Source of the DNA: Flammeovirgaceae bacterium UBA2371
GTDB taxonomy: Bacteria > Bacteroidota > Bacteroidia > Cytophagales > Cyclobacteriaceae
Reading direction: 5' to 3'
NCBI GenBank assembly: GCA_002345965.1
Contig: DDTF01000048.1
Span: forward strand, 1 to 48,649
DNA length: 48,649 nt
The first letter of the stretch is position 1, and every line of letters starts with the position of its first letter. Under the pieces are notes generated by a model. That model saw only the letters and a list, made by a program, of their open reading frames with translations. It was not told the DNA's origin and did not search any database. Shown in pieces: positions 1 to 7,246 of this stretch. Position numbers and translations under genes: made by a program.

Positions 1-12
1 AATTCCATCTAT

Positions 13-45
13 TCAAAGAACGTTCAAGCCGGTCATTACCAGCTT
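13..45 (-). promoter_or_regulatory. boxB-like hairpin plus boxA-like antitermination site (rRNA leader)
   Basis: On the minus strand a hairpin with arms AAGCTGGT and ACCGGCTT (one G-U pair, loop AATG, 26-45) is followed by GTTCTTTGA (13-21). A hairpin followed by a boxA element is the layout of bacterial rRNA antitermination leaders, and GTTCTTTGA resembles boxA. This suggests that a 16S rRNA gene begins just beyond the left edge. The rest of positions 1-194 shows no open reading frame worth calling. Confidence 0.45.
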
Positions 46-132
46 ATTTTGAGGCTCAAAAAACCTTGTTTTGTTCAGGATTTGTCTCCGACTGAAACTC
101 CCCTTCTCTCCGTCTTTTTCCAAAACGGATTG

Positions 133-163
133 CAAAGGTAATCTTCGATTTTACATTATGCAA
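133..163 (-). promoter_or_regulatory. Bacteroidota-type promoter, probably of an rRNA operon
   Basis: Read on the minus strand there is a -7 box TACCTTTG (133-140) and a -33 TTG (161-163) separated by 20 nt, which matches the known Bacteroidota consensus TTTG-N19-21-TAnnTTTG. It lies after the purA stop and points out of the left edge of the window. The expected start is near position 127. The transcript leader that follows carries boxB/boxA-like elements, so I infer a stable-RNA promoter. The promoter match is seen directly; its target lies outside the window. Confidence 0.65.
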
Positions 164-194
164 GTGCCTTTTTGAAATATTTTTCAGGCACAGG

Positions 195-1460
195 TTACAA
201 ATGGATGGTTTGCAAACGATCGGGACCTGTGGAGATCAATGTTATAGGCACTTCAAGCTCTTTTTGCAAAAAAGAAATATAGGCTGAAAGTTCTGCAGGC
301 ATCTTTGTACTTGTCGCATTTTTAAGGGAAGTATTCCATCCTTTTAACTCCGTATAGACCGGAGTAATCTTTTCGTTTACCAGTTCATAAGGAAGTGCAT
401 CCGTCACTGTGCCGTTGGCCAACTCATATTTGGTGCAGACCTTGATAATAGGGAAGGCATCCAACACATCGGCTTTCATCATAAGGAGTTTCGTAACCCC
501 ATTAATCATAATTGAATACTTGAGCGCAGGCAGGTCTATCCAGCCGCACCTTCTTGGGCGACCCGTTGTAGAGCCAAATTCATTTCCAGCTTTTCTCATT
601 TTCTCCCCCTCCTCGTCTGTAAGTTCTGTTGGAAAGGGGCCGCTGCCAACACGGGTGCTATAGGCTTTAAAAATACCAAACACCTCGCCAATTTGATGTG
701 GTGGTACTCCAAGCCCTGTGCATGCACCTGCCGTAACAGTACTGGAGCTGGTCACAAAAGGGTAACTTCCAAAATCAATATCCAACAATGACCCCTGGGC
801 ACCTTCAGCCAAAATGGAATTGCCAGTTTTGATTTCATTATTTAAAAAATACTCGCTATCAATAAGCTGGAATTGCTTCAGGAAATCGATGGCTTCAAAA
901 AATTGTGTTTCAAGTTCTGCCCAATTGTATTCCAACTCATGGTTTTTAAGAATACTAAAATGCAGGTCAGTTAATTTTTTGAATTTGCTTTTGAAATTCT
1001 CTGAAAGGGTATCACCTACCCTAAGCCCTTGTCTGCCAATTTTATCCTGATAAGAGGGTCCAATGCCCTTGAGCGTACTGCCAATTTTATTGTCTCCTTT
1101 TTCTTTTTCATAAGCCTGATCGAGGAGCCTATGCGTGGGGATGATAATGGTAGCCTTTTTGGAAATGAATAGATTGCTTTTCACATCCAGATTGAACTTG
1201 CTGAGTTTTTCTATTTCCGTTCTGAAAACTACAGGATCCAGGACCACACCGTTCCCAATCACATTTTTAGTGTTTGACCTGAATATGCCCGAAGGGATTT
1301 GATGAAGTACATGCTTTATGCCATCAAATTCGAGGGTATGCCCAGCATTTGGCCCACCTTGAAAACGGGCTATCACGTTGTATTTTGGAGCTAGTACATC
1401 CACAATTTTACCTTTGCCTTCATCTCCCCATTGAAGGCCCAGCAATACATCTACTTTCAT
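195..1460 (-). CDS. purA: Adenylosuccinate synthetase
   Basis: PurA joins IMP and aspartate using GTP to give adenylosuccinate, the first committed step of AMP synthesis, in the cytosol. The 421-aa product is full length. It has the N-terminal signature QWGDEGKGK (residues 10-18, catalytic Asp13), the catalytic His41 in NAGHT, the IMP-loop region around GIGPSYQDK (about 134), STTGRPRRCGW (about 297) and the C-terminal base-recognition stretch STGPDR. It is the last gene of a minus-strand run behind the RelA/SpoT gene, the Fur-family gene and the STAS gene, starting 10 nt after the STAS stop. Known biology: PurA is inhibited by (p)ppGpp in other bacteria, so the company of a (p)ppGpp synthetase is fitting. 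No missing active-site residue was noticed. Confidence 0.97.
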   Translation of the reverse strand: MKVDVLLGLQWGDEGKGKIVDVLAPKYNVIARFQGGPNAGHTLEFDGIKHVLHQIPSGIFRSNTKNVIGNGVVLDPVVFRTEIEKLSKFNLDVKSNLFISKKATIIIPTHRLLDQAYEKEKGDNKIGSTLKGIGPSYQDKIGRQGLRVGDTLSENFKSKFKKLTDLHFSILKNHELEYNWAELETQFFEAIDFLKQFQLIDSEYFLNNEIKTGNSILAEGAQGSLLDIDFGSYPFVTSSSTVTAGACTGLGVPPHQIGEVFGIFKAYSTRVGSGPFPTELTDEEGEKMRKAGNEFGSTTGRPRRCGWIDLPALKYSIMINGVTKLLMMKADVLDAFPIIKVCTKYELANGTVTDALPYELVNEKITPVYTELKGWNTSLKNATSTKMPAELSAYISFLQKELEVPITLISTGPDRLQTIHL

Positions 1461-1470
1461 TTTCAGTTGC

Positions 1471-1812
1471 TTACTTTTTGGATAATGAGATGGCCTCCTC
1501 TTCAGTTTTCACCACCTGGAATATGGCATTCAATTTTGTTATGGCGAGCAGTTTCTTCACGCTATCGGAAGGGTTCATTAAGTAAACCTCACCTCCTTTA
1601 TTCCTGAATTTTGTCAGAATAGTAATCAGCACACCGATCCCACTGCTGTTGATATAGCGTAGTTCTGAAATATCGACAATGCAGGTAAATACCTTATGAC
1701 TCATCGCCTCATTTACAGCTTCTATCAATTGTGTACCACTGTCTTCCCCAATAAGATCGCCTGTGATCCGCAGTATCAGGGTGTTGGCGCTTATTTCTTG
1801 TCTAAAGTTCAT
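1471..1812 (-). CDS. STAS-domain protein (anti-sigma factor antagonist family)
   Basis: A 113-aa single-domain protein of the STAS/SpoIIAA type. Family members are phosphorylated on a serine by a partner kinase and, when unphosphorylated, release a sigma factor or other target. The signature INSSGIGVL (residues 54-62) contains candidate phospho-acceptors Ser56 and Ser57, followed by the usual helix. Its ATG overlaps the fur stop by 4 nt (1809-1812), so translational coupling is likely. No anti-sigma kinase (RsbW/SpoIIAB type) or phosphatase is encoded nearby, so the partner is unknown. In Bacteroidota such lone STAS proteins are common and mostly uncharacterised. Confidence 0.88.
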   Translation of the reverse strand: MNFRQEISANTLILRITGDLIGEDSGTQLIEAVNEAMSHKVFTCIVDISELRYINSSGIGVLITILTKFRNKGGEVYLMNPSDSVKKLLAITKLNAIFQVVKTEEEAISLSKK

Positions 1813-2273
1813 GCTTTTCTGTTTTCACAATTTTTTTTATTGCATGACGCATAAAGTATTAGAGAATGATGAAGCACATTAAAATGCAACAATTCCTCCA
1901 CTGTATTCTGTATGTTCTGAATACGAGGGTCGCAAAACTCGATTACTTTATGACAATCAGTGCAAATCAAATGATCGTGCTGTTTGTATCCAAATGACTT
2001 TTCGTATTGCGCTAAATTTTTCCCAAACTGGTGTTTGCTCACCAAATCACATTCTACCAAAAGGTCAAGTGTATTATAGACGGTTGCCCTGCTTACCTGG
2101 TAGTTTTTGTTTTTCATGTTGATGTAGAGCGATTCTACATCAAAATGGCCATCCTGAGAATAGATTTCTTCCAAAATAGCAAAACGCTCAGGAGTCTTCC
2201 TAAGCTCCTTACTTTCCAAATAGGCGGTGAAAATCTTTTGGACCTCCTCGTAAATTTTTTGATTTATTGGCAT
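1809..2273 (-). CDS. fur: Fur-family transcriptional regulator
   Basis: A 154-aa metal- or peroxide-sensing repressor of the Fur/PerR/Zur superfamily. It has the N-terminal winged helix (RKTPERFAILEEIY and SRATVYNTLDLL) and a C-terminal dimer domain with HDHLICTDC and YASCNKKNC, giving the two CxxC/CxxxxC pairs of a structural zinc site. An upstream in-frame ATG at 2348 would add 25 residues, but a good promoter box (2291-2298) lies inside that extension and family members start near MPINQKIYEE, so I place the start at 2273. It overlaps the STAS gene and lies between the RelA/SpoT gene and purA. Whether it senses iron, peroxide or zinc cannot be settled from sequence alone. Confidence 0.88.
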   Translation of the reverse strand: MPINQKIYEEVQKIFTAYLESKELRKTPERFAILEEIYSQDGHFDVESLYINMKNKNYQVSRATVYNTLDLLVECDLVSKHQFGKNLAQYEKSFGYKQHDHLICTDCHKVIEFCDPRIQNIQNTVEELLHFNVLHHSLILYASCNKKNCENRKA

Positions 2274-2290
2274 ACCATGCAACGACCCCG

Positions 2291-2318
2291 CAAATATAAG
2301 GTTATTGTATTTAATAAC
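2291..2318 (-). promoter_or_regulatory. fur promoter with overlapping inverted repeat (possible autoregulatory operator)
   Basis: The minus-strand -7 box TATATTTG (2291-2298) ends 17 nt before the chosen fur ATG. Immediately upstream, in the expected spacer, is the inverted repeat GTTATT-N6-AATAAC (2301-2318). There is no good -33 TTTG. An AT-rich palindrome within the promoter of a Fur-family gene suggests autorepression; this is inference. The box lies within the longer reading frame and so supports the shorter start. Confidence 0.5.
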
Positions 2319-2387
2319 AGGATGGGCTCCGATCCCATTAAAACTCAACTTATTTGGAACTTACACGCTTGCTGCCAAAAGGATCAA

Positions 2388-4634
2388 TTATCCGTTATTT
2401 ACTCTTTCAATACTGCTACTATCTATATTTTTTGAATCAAATCGATTGGCAGTAACCACTCCTTCCACCTTTTCCAGCTTCTTAATTAAAATATCCAGAT
2501 GGCGGGTATCATTTACATAGAGCATGATCTCTCCTGTGAATATTCCGTTGTCAGTACGGAAGGAAATGGAGCTCATGTTTACCTTTAGTTCTTCTGAAAT
2601 AATTTTTGACACATCGTTGATCAATCCAACCCTATCGGTGCCAATAATTTTCAACCCAGTGAGGAACGACACCTCATGCTGAGAAGTCCATTTGGCCTTT
2701 ATTACCCTATTGCCATGACTGGCCAATAACTCTGTAGCATTGGGGCAGTTTGTCCTGTGAATTTTGATGCCCTCATTGACCGTTACAAACCCAAATACAT
2801 CATCGCCCGGAATGGGAGTACAACATTTGGCGAGTTTGTACTCTACTACATCCATATCCTCTCCAATCAACAAGATGTCATCGTATCTGCCTTTAACTTT
2901 AGATATTTCCTGTTCTATGCCCTTCGCATCATTAATTAAAGGCTTAGACTTAACAGGCGAGGAAGGCTTAAATTCCTTAAATCGTTTGAGGTCATTGACA
3001 GTAATTAGTCCCTTTCCAACTCTAAAATGAAGGTCGAACTGAGAGTTGACTTTAAAATAGGCTCTCATTCTCTCAAACAGTTGGCTATTGGCATCTAACT
3101 TGAGTTGTTTTAGTTTTCTGACCAAAACCTCCTTGCCTTCTTCCGCCACTAATTTTTTATCCTCCTTTAATACATCTTTAATTTTGGATTTGGCCTTTGA
3201 GCTAACCACGAAGCGCAGCCAATCTTCGTTGGGTTTTTGTTTGGCTGAAGTAAGTATTTCAATCTGATCTCCATTTTTTAACACCTGATTTATCGGAACC
3301 AGTTTCTGATTTACTTTAGCACCAATGCACTTAGCTCCGATGTCGGTGTGTATTTCAAATGCGAAGTCCAAGGCGGTAGCTCCATTAGGAAGTGTTTTCA
3401 ATTCACCTCTGGGCGTAAAGACAAATATTTCTTCATTAAAAAGATTTCCTCTGAAATCATCTACAAACTCAAGCGCAGACAAATCCTGTCGTTCTAGCAG
3501 TTCGCGAACGTGGATCAACCATTTTTCCAAATTCGATTCGTGGGTCCCTGCAGTGTCCTTGTATTTCCAATGTGCCGCATAGCCTTTCTCTGCAATTTCA
3601 TCCATTCGCCTGGTCCGGATTTGCACCTCCACCCATTGGCCATTCTTGGCCATTACCGTTGTATGCAGCGATTCATATCCATTGGCTTTGGGCGTGCTTA
3701 TCCAATCTCTCAGCCTATCAGGATTTGGGGTATAATAATCGGTAACAATTGAGTAAGCCTGCCAGCAATATGATTTCTCCTGATCTTCAGGGGTATCAAG
3801 AATGAGCCTAACGGCAAACAAATCATAGATCTCATCGAAAGGAATGTTTTGCTTTCGCATCTTATTCCAGATGGAGTGAATTGACTTTGGTCTGCTTTTT
3901 ATTTCATAGGTAATATTCAATTTATCCAGCTCTTCCTTAATGGGAGTGATAAAGAGCTTGATGAACTTATTTCGCGATGCTTTGGTGTCGTCAATTTTAG
4001 AGGCTATGTCCTCATATACACTTTCATCGGTAAACCGTAAGTAAAGATCTTCCAACTCGCTCTTGATCGCATTAAGACCCAGACGGTGTGCAAGTGGCGC
4101 ATATAAATAAATCGTTTCGGATGCAATTTTCAATTGTTTATTGCGCGGCATGCTTGCTAGCGTGCGCATGTTGTGCAATCGATCTGCCAGCTTGATAAGA
4201 ATCACCCTGACATCTTCAGAAAGAGTAAACAACATTTTTCTGAAGTTCTCCGCTTGTGCAGAAGTGCCATACTCAAAGACTCCGCTGATTTTAGTAAGTC
4301 CATCCGTGATTCTGGCGATTTTCTTACCAAACATTCTTTCAAGGTCGCCCAATTCAATGTCCGTATCCTCCACTACATCGTGCAAAAGTGCCGCAATGAT
4401 GGATGTGGTACCTAACCCAATCTCTTCTACACAAATCTCAGCCACTGTAAGTGGATGAAAGATGTAGGGTTCGCCAGATTTTCTGCGCATGTCTTTATGC
4501 GCATCCAGCGAAAGGGTAAATGCCTTTTTTATCAATTTTGCATCTCCAGGCTCCAGGATAGGTTTGGCTTTTCGAAGCAACCTGCGGTACCTATTGATTA
4601 TTTCCTTTTTCTCCTCTGCTGCATCAATTACCAC
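2388..4634 (-). CDS. spoT: Bifunctional (p)ppGpp synthetase/hydrolase (RelA/SpoT homologue)
   Basis: This 748-aa Rsh enzyme makes and degrades (p)ppGpp, the stringent-response alarmone. Seen in order: an HD hydrolase domain with His60 and His85-Asp86 in ALLHDVVEDTD; a synthetase domain with DLFAVRLIL and EVQIRT (about 336-341); a TGS domain starting near IFVFTPRGELKTLP (about 400-460); a Cys-containing linker (AKCCTPIPGDD); and a C-terminal ACT domain from GLKIIGTDRVGLI. Intact HD and synthetase motifs argue for a bifunctional enzyme rather than a RelA-only form. The start is GTG (4632-4634); no ATG lies between it and conserved sequence. It heads the minus-strand run leading to fur, STAS and purA, although fur also has its own promoter candidate. 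Confidence 0.96.
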   Translation of the reverse strand: MVIDAAEEKKEIINRYRRLLRKAKPILEPGDAKLIKKAFTLSLDAHKDMRRKSGEPYIFHPLTVAEICVEEIGLGTTSIIAALLHDVVEDTDIELGDLERMFGKKIARITDGLTKISGVFEYGTSAQAENFRKMLFTLSEDVRVILIKLADRLHNMRTLASMPRNKQLKIASETIYLYAPLAHRLGLNAIKSELEDLYLRFTDESVYEDIASKIDDTKASRNKFIKLFITPIKEELDKLNITYEIKSRPKSIHSIWNKMRKQNIPFDEIYDLFAVRLILDTPEDQEKSYCWQAYSIVTDYYTPNPDRLRDWISTPKANGYESLHTTVMAKNGQWVEVQIRTRRMDEIAEKGYAAHWKYKDTAGTHESNLEKWLIHVRELLERQDLSALEFVDDFRGNLFNEEIFVFTPRGELKTLPNGATALDFAFEIHTDIGAKCIGAKVNQKLVPINQVLKNGDQIEILTSAKQKPNEDWLRFVVSSKAKSKIKDVLKEDKKLVAEEGKEVLVRKLKQLKLDANSQLFERMRAYFKVNSQFDLHFRVGKGLITVNDLKRFKEFKPSSPVKSKPLINDAKGIEQEISKVKGRYDDILLIGEDMDVVEYKLAKCCTPIPGDDVFGFVTVNEGIKIHRTNCPNATELLASHGNRVIKAKWTSQHEVSFLTGLKIIGTDRVGLINDVSKIISEELKVNMSSISFRTDNGIFTGEIMLYVNDTRHLDILIKKLEKVEGVVTANRFDSKNIDSSSIERVNNG

Positions 4635-4760
4635 GTCAGTTATAATTTAAATCCTCACACACTTTAGTTTATCAACTACCTTACACCTATAGAACGTGAA
4701 AAGGTGAATACCAATTCATCGGAATTTTTAAAAAATTCATTAATCGTAATAAAATATCTA

Positions 4761-4768
4761 TAAATTTG
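4761..4768 (+). promoter_or_regulatory. Candidate promoter -7 box for tRNA-Leu (and perhaps tig)
   Basis: TAAATTTG followed by CACTCC matches the Bacteroidota -7 element TAnnTTTG and its usual downstream context. No clear -33 TTTG is present 20 nt upstream. The expected start near 4774 gives a 5' leader of about 70 nt before the tRNA. The remainder of 4635-4846 is AT-rich and shows nothing else I can name. Confidence 0.45.
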
Positions 4769-4846
4769 CACTCCTTTTTTGACGACTGGCATCCCTTTAT
4801 GGGGCAAATTTGATGTAAAAATTGAATATTGAGCCAATTGGCAAAG

Positions 4847-4928
4847 GCGGGTGTGGTGAAATTGGTAGACATACCAGACTTAGGATCTGGCGGAGCGATC
4901 CATGGGGGTTCGAGTCCCTCCACCCGCA
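4847..4928 (+). tRNA. tRNA-Leu (anticodon TAG)
   Basis: The acceptor arms GCGGGTG (4847-4853) and CACCCGC (4921-4927) pair perfectly, with discriminator A at 4928. The anticodon stem CCAGA/TCTGG encloses the loop CTTAGGA, with anticodon TAG at 4881-4883 (reads CUA and other CUN codons). The T arm carries TTCGAGT. The 82-nt length with a long variable arm (CGGAGCGATCCAT region) fits a class II leucine tRNA, and A73 is the known leucine discriminator. CCA is not encoded. No repeat of its 3' end was noticed, so there is no sign of integration here. Confidence 0.96.
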
Positions 4929-4936
4929 CGATAAAA

Positions 4937-4978
4937 GAACCCTCGTTCCCAGGCACATTTGACTGGTATCGAGGGTTC
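4937..4978 (+). terminator. Stem-loop between tRNA-Leu and tig
   Basis: GAACCCTCG (4937-4945) pairs perfectly with CGAGGGTTC (4970-4978). Within the 24-nt loop, CCAG and CTGG can form a further short stem. It is followed by ATAATTTTAG, a weak T-tract, and ends 35 nt before the tig start. It may be a terminator for the tRNA, a 3' processing signal, or an attenuator in a tRNA-tig transcript. The hairpin is seen; the role is inferred. Confidence 0.5.
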
Positions 4979-5013
4979 ATAATTTTAGTTGAATCACAAA
5001 AATCTGGAATACC

Positions 5014-6357
5014 TTGGACATTACGTTAGACAAAAAGAGCACCACAGACGGTCTTATTAAAATTAGGTTATCACAAAGTGATTATCAACCGAAAGTGGAA
5101 GAAAAAATCAAGGATTACGCGCGCAAGGCCAACATCAAAGGCTTTCGTCAGGGCAAAGTACCTCACGGTGTAATCAAAAAAATGTTTGGTAAATCTATTC
5201 TGGTAGAAGAGGTCAATCACCTACTTTCCCACTCGGTTTCAGACTATATTAAAAGCAATAACCTGAGGATTCTGGGCGAACCCCTTCCCAACCAGGAAAA
5301 GGCAAGTACCATAGATTGGGATGCCCAAAAGGATTTTGAATTTGAGTTTCAAATCGGGTTGGTCGATGACTTTACATATGATCTATCCGCCAAGGTTAAG
5401 GTTAAATCTTACCCCATAGAAGTCGATAAAAAAGTAATTGATGATACGGTTGAAGATTTGAAAAAACGCTTTGGGGATATTACCCATCCGGAAGTGAGTG
5501 AGGCAGAAGATAATTTGCACGGGCAATTACTTGAAGAGGGCAGCGACAATCCAATAAGCGCACACCTTGAACTCGGTAAGCTGAACAAAAAAGTGCAGAA
5601 GGATTTTCTTGGGAAGAAAAAAGAGGATTCCATCGAAATGGACATCAGAAAAGTTTTTGACACTGATGAGGAAATTGGAAGCTTCCTTGGTATTTCTCCT
5701 GAAGAGGCTAAATCAAAGAAGGGTAAGTATAATTTTCAGATCACCTCCATCAGCCGCGTAGCAAAAGCCGAGATCAATCAAGAATTATTTGATAAAGTGT
5801 TTGGTAAAGATGCGGTAAAGTCGGAGGAAGAATTTATCAATAAGATAAAGGAAACTATTCAGGGCAATTACAATAGAGAAACCGAGCATTTACTTGATCA
5901 TGAGATACAGCATCACTTTGTAGACAATACGAAGATCAATATGCCCGAAGAATTTCTGAAAATGTGGTTGAAGAATTCTGGCGGTGAGAAGATTACCGAT
6001 GAGATTTTGGAAAAAGAATTCGGTCAATACAAGGAGTCGCTAAAATGGGACTTGATAAAAAATAAGATTGCTGAAGACCTGAAAATAGTGGTAGAGGCAG
6101 CCGAAGTAAAAACCAAGGCCAAAGAAATGATTATGGAACAGTTTGGCGGACAGGCATTTGCCGCTCAACTCGGAGACAAGTTGGATGGCATTGCCGATAA
6201 CTATCTATCTGATCAGGAAGGGAAGAATTTTATGAAGCTTTATGATCAGCTAAGGCATGAGAAAATTCTAAAAACCATCAAGGAAACCATCACTATCTCA
6301 GAAAAACCGGTTTCGCTGGATGAGTTCAAGAAGATTGTGGAAAAGCACAATCACTAA
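5014..6357 (+). CDS. tig: Trigger factor, ribosome-associated chaperone
   Basis: Trigger factor binds the ribosome exit tunnel and shields nascent chains. The 447-aa product has the N-terminal ribosome-binding domain with the signature GFRQGKVPHGVIKK (about residues 43-56), a middle region (about 150-250) that matches the PPIase position but lacks recognisable FKBP active-site motifs, and a long helical C-terminal arm with many charged residues. The start is TTG at 5014: the frame is closed by TGA at 4990-4992, there is no ATG or GTG between, and conserved sequence (DITLDKKS) begins at once. It is followed by an intrinsic terminator and then clpP and clpX, a common bacterial order. The start codon is the only oddity. 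Confidence 0.95.
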   Translation: MDITLDKKSTTDGLIKIRLSQSDYQPKVEEKIKDYARKANIKGFRQGKVPHGVIKKMFGKSILVEEVNHLLSHSVSDYIKSNNLRILGEPLPNQEKASTIDWDAQKDFEFEFQIGLVDDFTYDLSAKVKVKSYPIEVDKKVIDDTVEDLKKRFGDITHPEVSEAEDNLHGQLLEEGSDNPISAHLELGKLNKKVQKDFLGKKKEDSIEMDIRKVFDTDEEIGSFLGISPEEAKSKKGKYNFQITSISRVAKAEINQELFDKVFGKDAVKSEEEFINKIKETIQGNYNRETEHLLDHEIQHHFVDNTKINMPEEFLKMWLKNSGGEKITDEILEKEFGQYKESLKWDLIKNKIAEDLKIVVEAAEVKTKAKEMIMEQFGGQAFAAQLGDKLDGIADNYLSDQEGKNFMKLYDQLRHEKILKTIKETITISEKPVSLDEFKKIVEKHNH

Positions 6358-6398
6358 CTTTTCTGAACCTTTCAAAGGTCAAACAAGTTTAACACTAT

Positions 6399-6423
6399 GA
6401 GCCCCTAATCCGGGCTTTTTTAT
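6399..6423 (+). terminator. Intrinsic terminator after tig
   Basis: The stem AGCCC (6400-6404) / GGGCT (6412-6416) with loop CTAATCC is followed directly by a run of T (6416-6421). It lies 42 nt after the tig stop. This is a standard intrinsic terminator and implies that clpP is transcribed separately from tig. Confidence 0.8.
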
Positions 6424-6444
6424 TGCAAAATTCTTATTAACATT

Positions 6445-6473
6445 GAAACTGGTAATTAGAATAAAACAGTTTC
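6445..6473 (+). promoter_or_regulatory. Inverted repeat upstream of clpP
   Basis: GAAACTG (6445-6451) and CAGTTTC (6467-6473) form a perfect 7-bp inverted repeat with a 15-nt AT-rich spacer. It lies between the tig terminator and the clpP start, 31 nt before the ATG, where a stress-regulated promoter would be expected. It could be an operator. No regulator is assigned. Confidence 0.35.
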
Positions 6474-6504
6474 AAATTCGACTACGATTTAAATACATTT
6501 TGTT

Positions 6505-7176
6505 ATGAACAACAATGATCAATTCAGAAAATACGCGGTTCAGCACATGGGCATGAGTGGAAACACCATTGATGACTACGCACAAAAGATAAACAATATG
6601 ACCCAGTACGTGATTGAAGAGCGTCCTGGCAACTTTAGAGCGATTGACGTTTTCACCCGCCTAATCTCTGATAGGATAATATTTCTGGGCATGGGCGTAG
6701 ATGATCAAATTGCCAATTTGATTACTGCACAGCTGCTTTTCCTTGAGTCTTCTGACCCAAAGAAAGACATTATCATGTATATCAATAGCCCAGGAGGCTC
6801 AGTATATGCCGGATTGGGCATTTATGACACTATGCAATACATCAACCCTGATGTAGCCACAGTTTGTACCGGTTTGGCTGCTTCAATGGCTGCCGTGCTC
6901 CTTGCCTCAGGTGCTGAGAAGAAAAGATCCGGATTACCCCATTCTCGCATTATGATCCATCAGCCAATGAGCAGCATGCAAGGTCAAGCCACCGATATGG
7001 AGATCTCTTTGCGGCAGACGTTAGAGGTTAAAAAGGACTTGTATTCCATTTTGGCAAAACACAGTGGCCAGAAATTCGAGAAAATTGAGAAGGATTCAGA
7101 TCGTGACTATTGGATGAGGGCAGCAGAAGCCAAAACCTATGGTCTGATTGACGAAGTCCTTGAAAAGAAGAAATAA
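6505..7176 (+). CDS. clpP: ATP-dependent Clp protease proteolytic subunit ClpP
   Basis: ClpP forms the 14-mer serine protease chamber that works with ClpX or ClpA/C. In this 223-aa protein the catalytic triad is visible as Ser127 (GLAASMAAVLL), His152 (IMIHQPM) and Asp201 (DSDRDYW), with spacing identical to the E. coli enzyme (25 and 49 residues). An N-terminal stretch of about 30 residues precedes the conserved core (IEERPGNFRAIDVFTRLI) and is probably processed as a propeptide. An intrinsic terminator separates it from tig, and clpX follows 70 nt downstream in the same direction. Confidence 0.97.
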   Translation: MNNNDQFRKYAVQHMGMSGNTIDDYAQKINNMTQYVIEERPGNFRAIDVFTRLISDRIIFLGMGVDDQIANLITAQLLFLESSDPKKDIIMYINSPGGSVYAGLGIYDTMQYINPDVATVCTGLAASMAAVLLASGAEKKRSGLPHSRIMIHQPMSSMQGQATDMEISLRQTLEVKKDLYSILAKHSGQKFEKIEKDSDRDYWMRAAEAKTYGLIDEVLEKKK

Positions 7177-7218
7177 GGGGGTTGAAAGGGCACTGAAGCT
7201 ACTTAACCATTAAATTGG

Positions 7219-7226
7219 TACATTTG
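7219..7226 (+). promoter_or_regulatory. Candidate clpX promoter -7 box
   Basis: TACATTTG matches TAnnTTTG and ends 20 nt before the clpX ATG. No convincing -33 element is seen at the usual spacing. It would allow clpX to be made independently of clpP. Confidence 0.45.
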
Positions 7227-7246
7227 TAGCTCATTATCAGAATTAC

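Noticed and set aside
2031..2435. 134-aa plus-strand open frame over the fur region
   Set aside because: It is antisense to the well-supported Fur-family gene and the end of spoT; composition is typical of a shadow frame.
4668..4687. 20-nt segment nearly repeated at 26208-26227 (18 of 20 identical, TTTATCAA-TACCTTACA)
   Set aside because: Both copies are intergenic and the TACCTTAC core resembles a -7 box, but a few such matches are expected by chance in an AT-rich 48-kb window and there is no -33 element.
4847..4928. tRNA-Leu as an integration site
   Set aside because: No second copy of the tRNA 3' end, no integrase and no foreign-looking genes follow.
4687..4980. 97-aa minus-strand open frame
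   Set aside because: It covers the tRNA-Leu gene antisense, and its central residues are just the translated complement of the tRNA.
6494..6502. TACATTTTG directly before clpP as promoter
   Set aside because: One base too long for TAnnTTTG and only 2 nt from the ATG.
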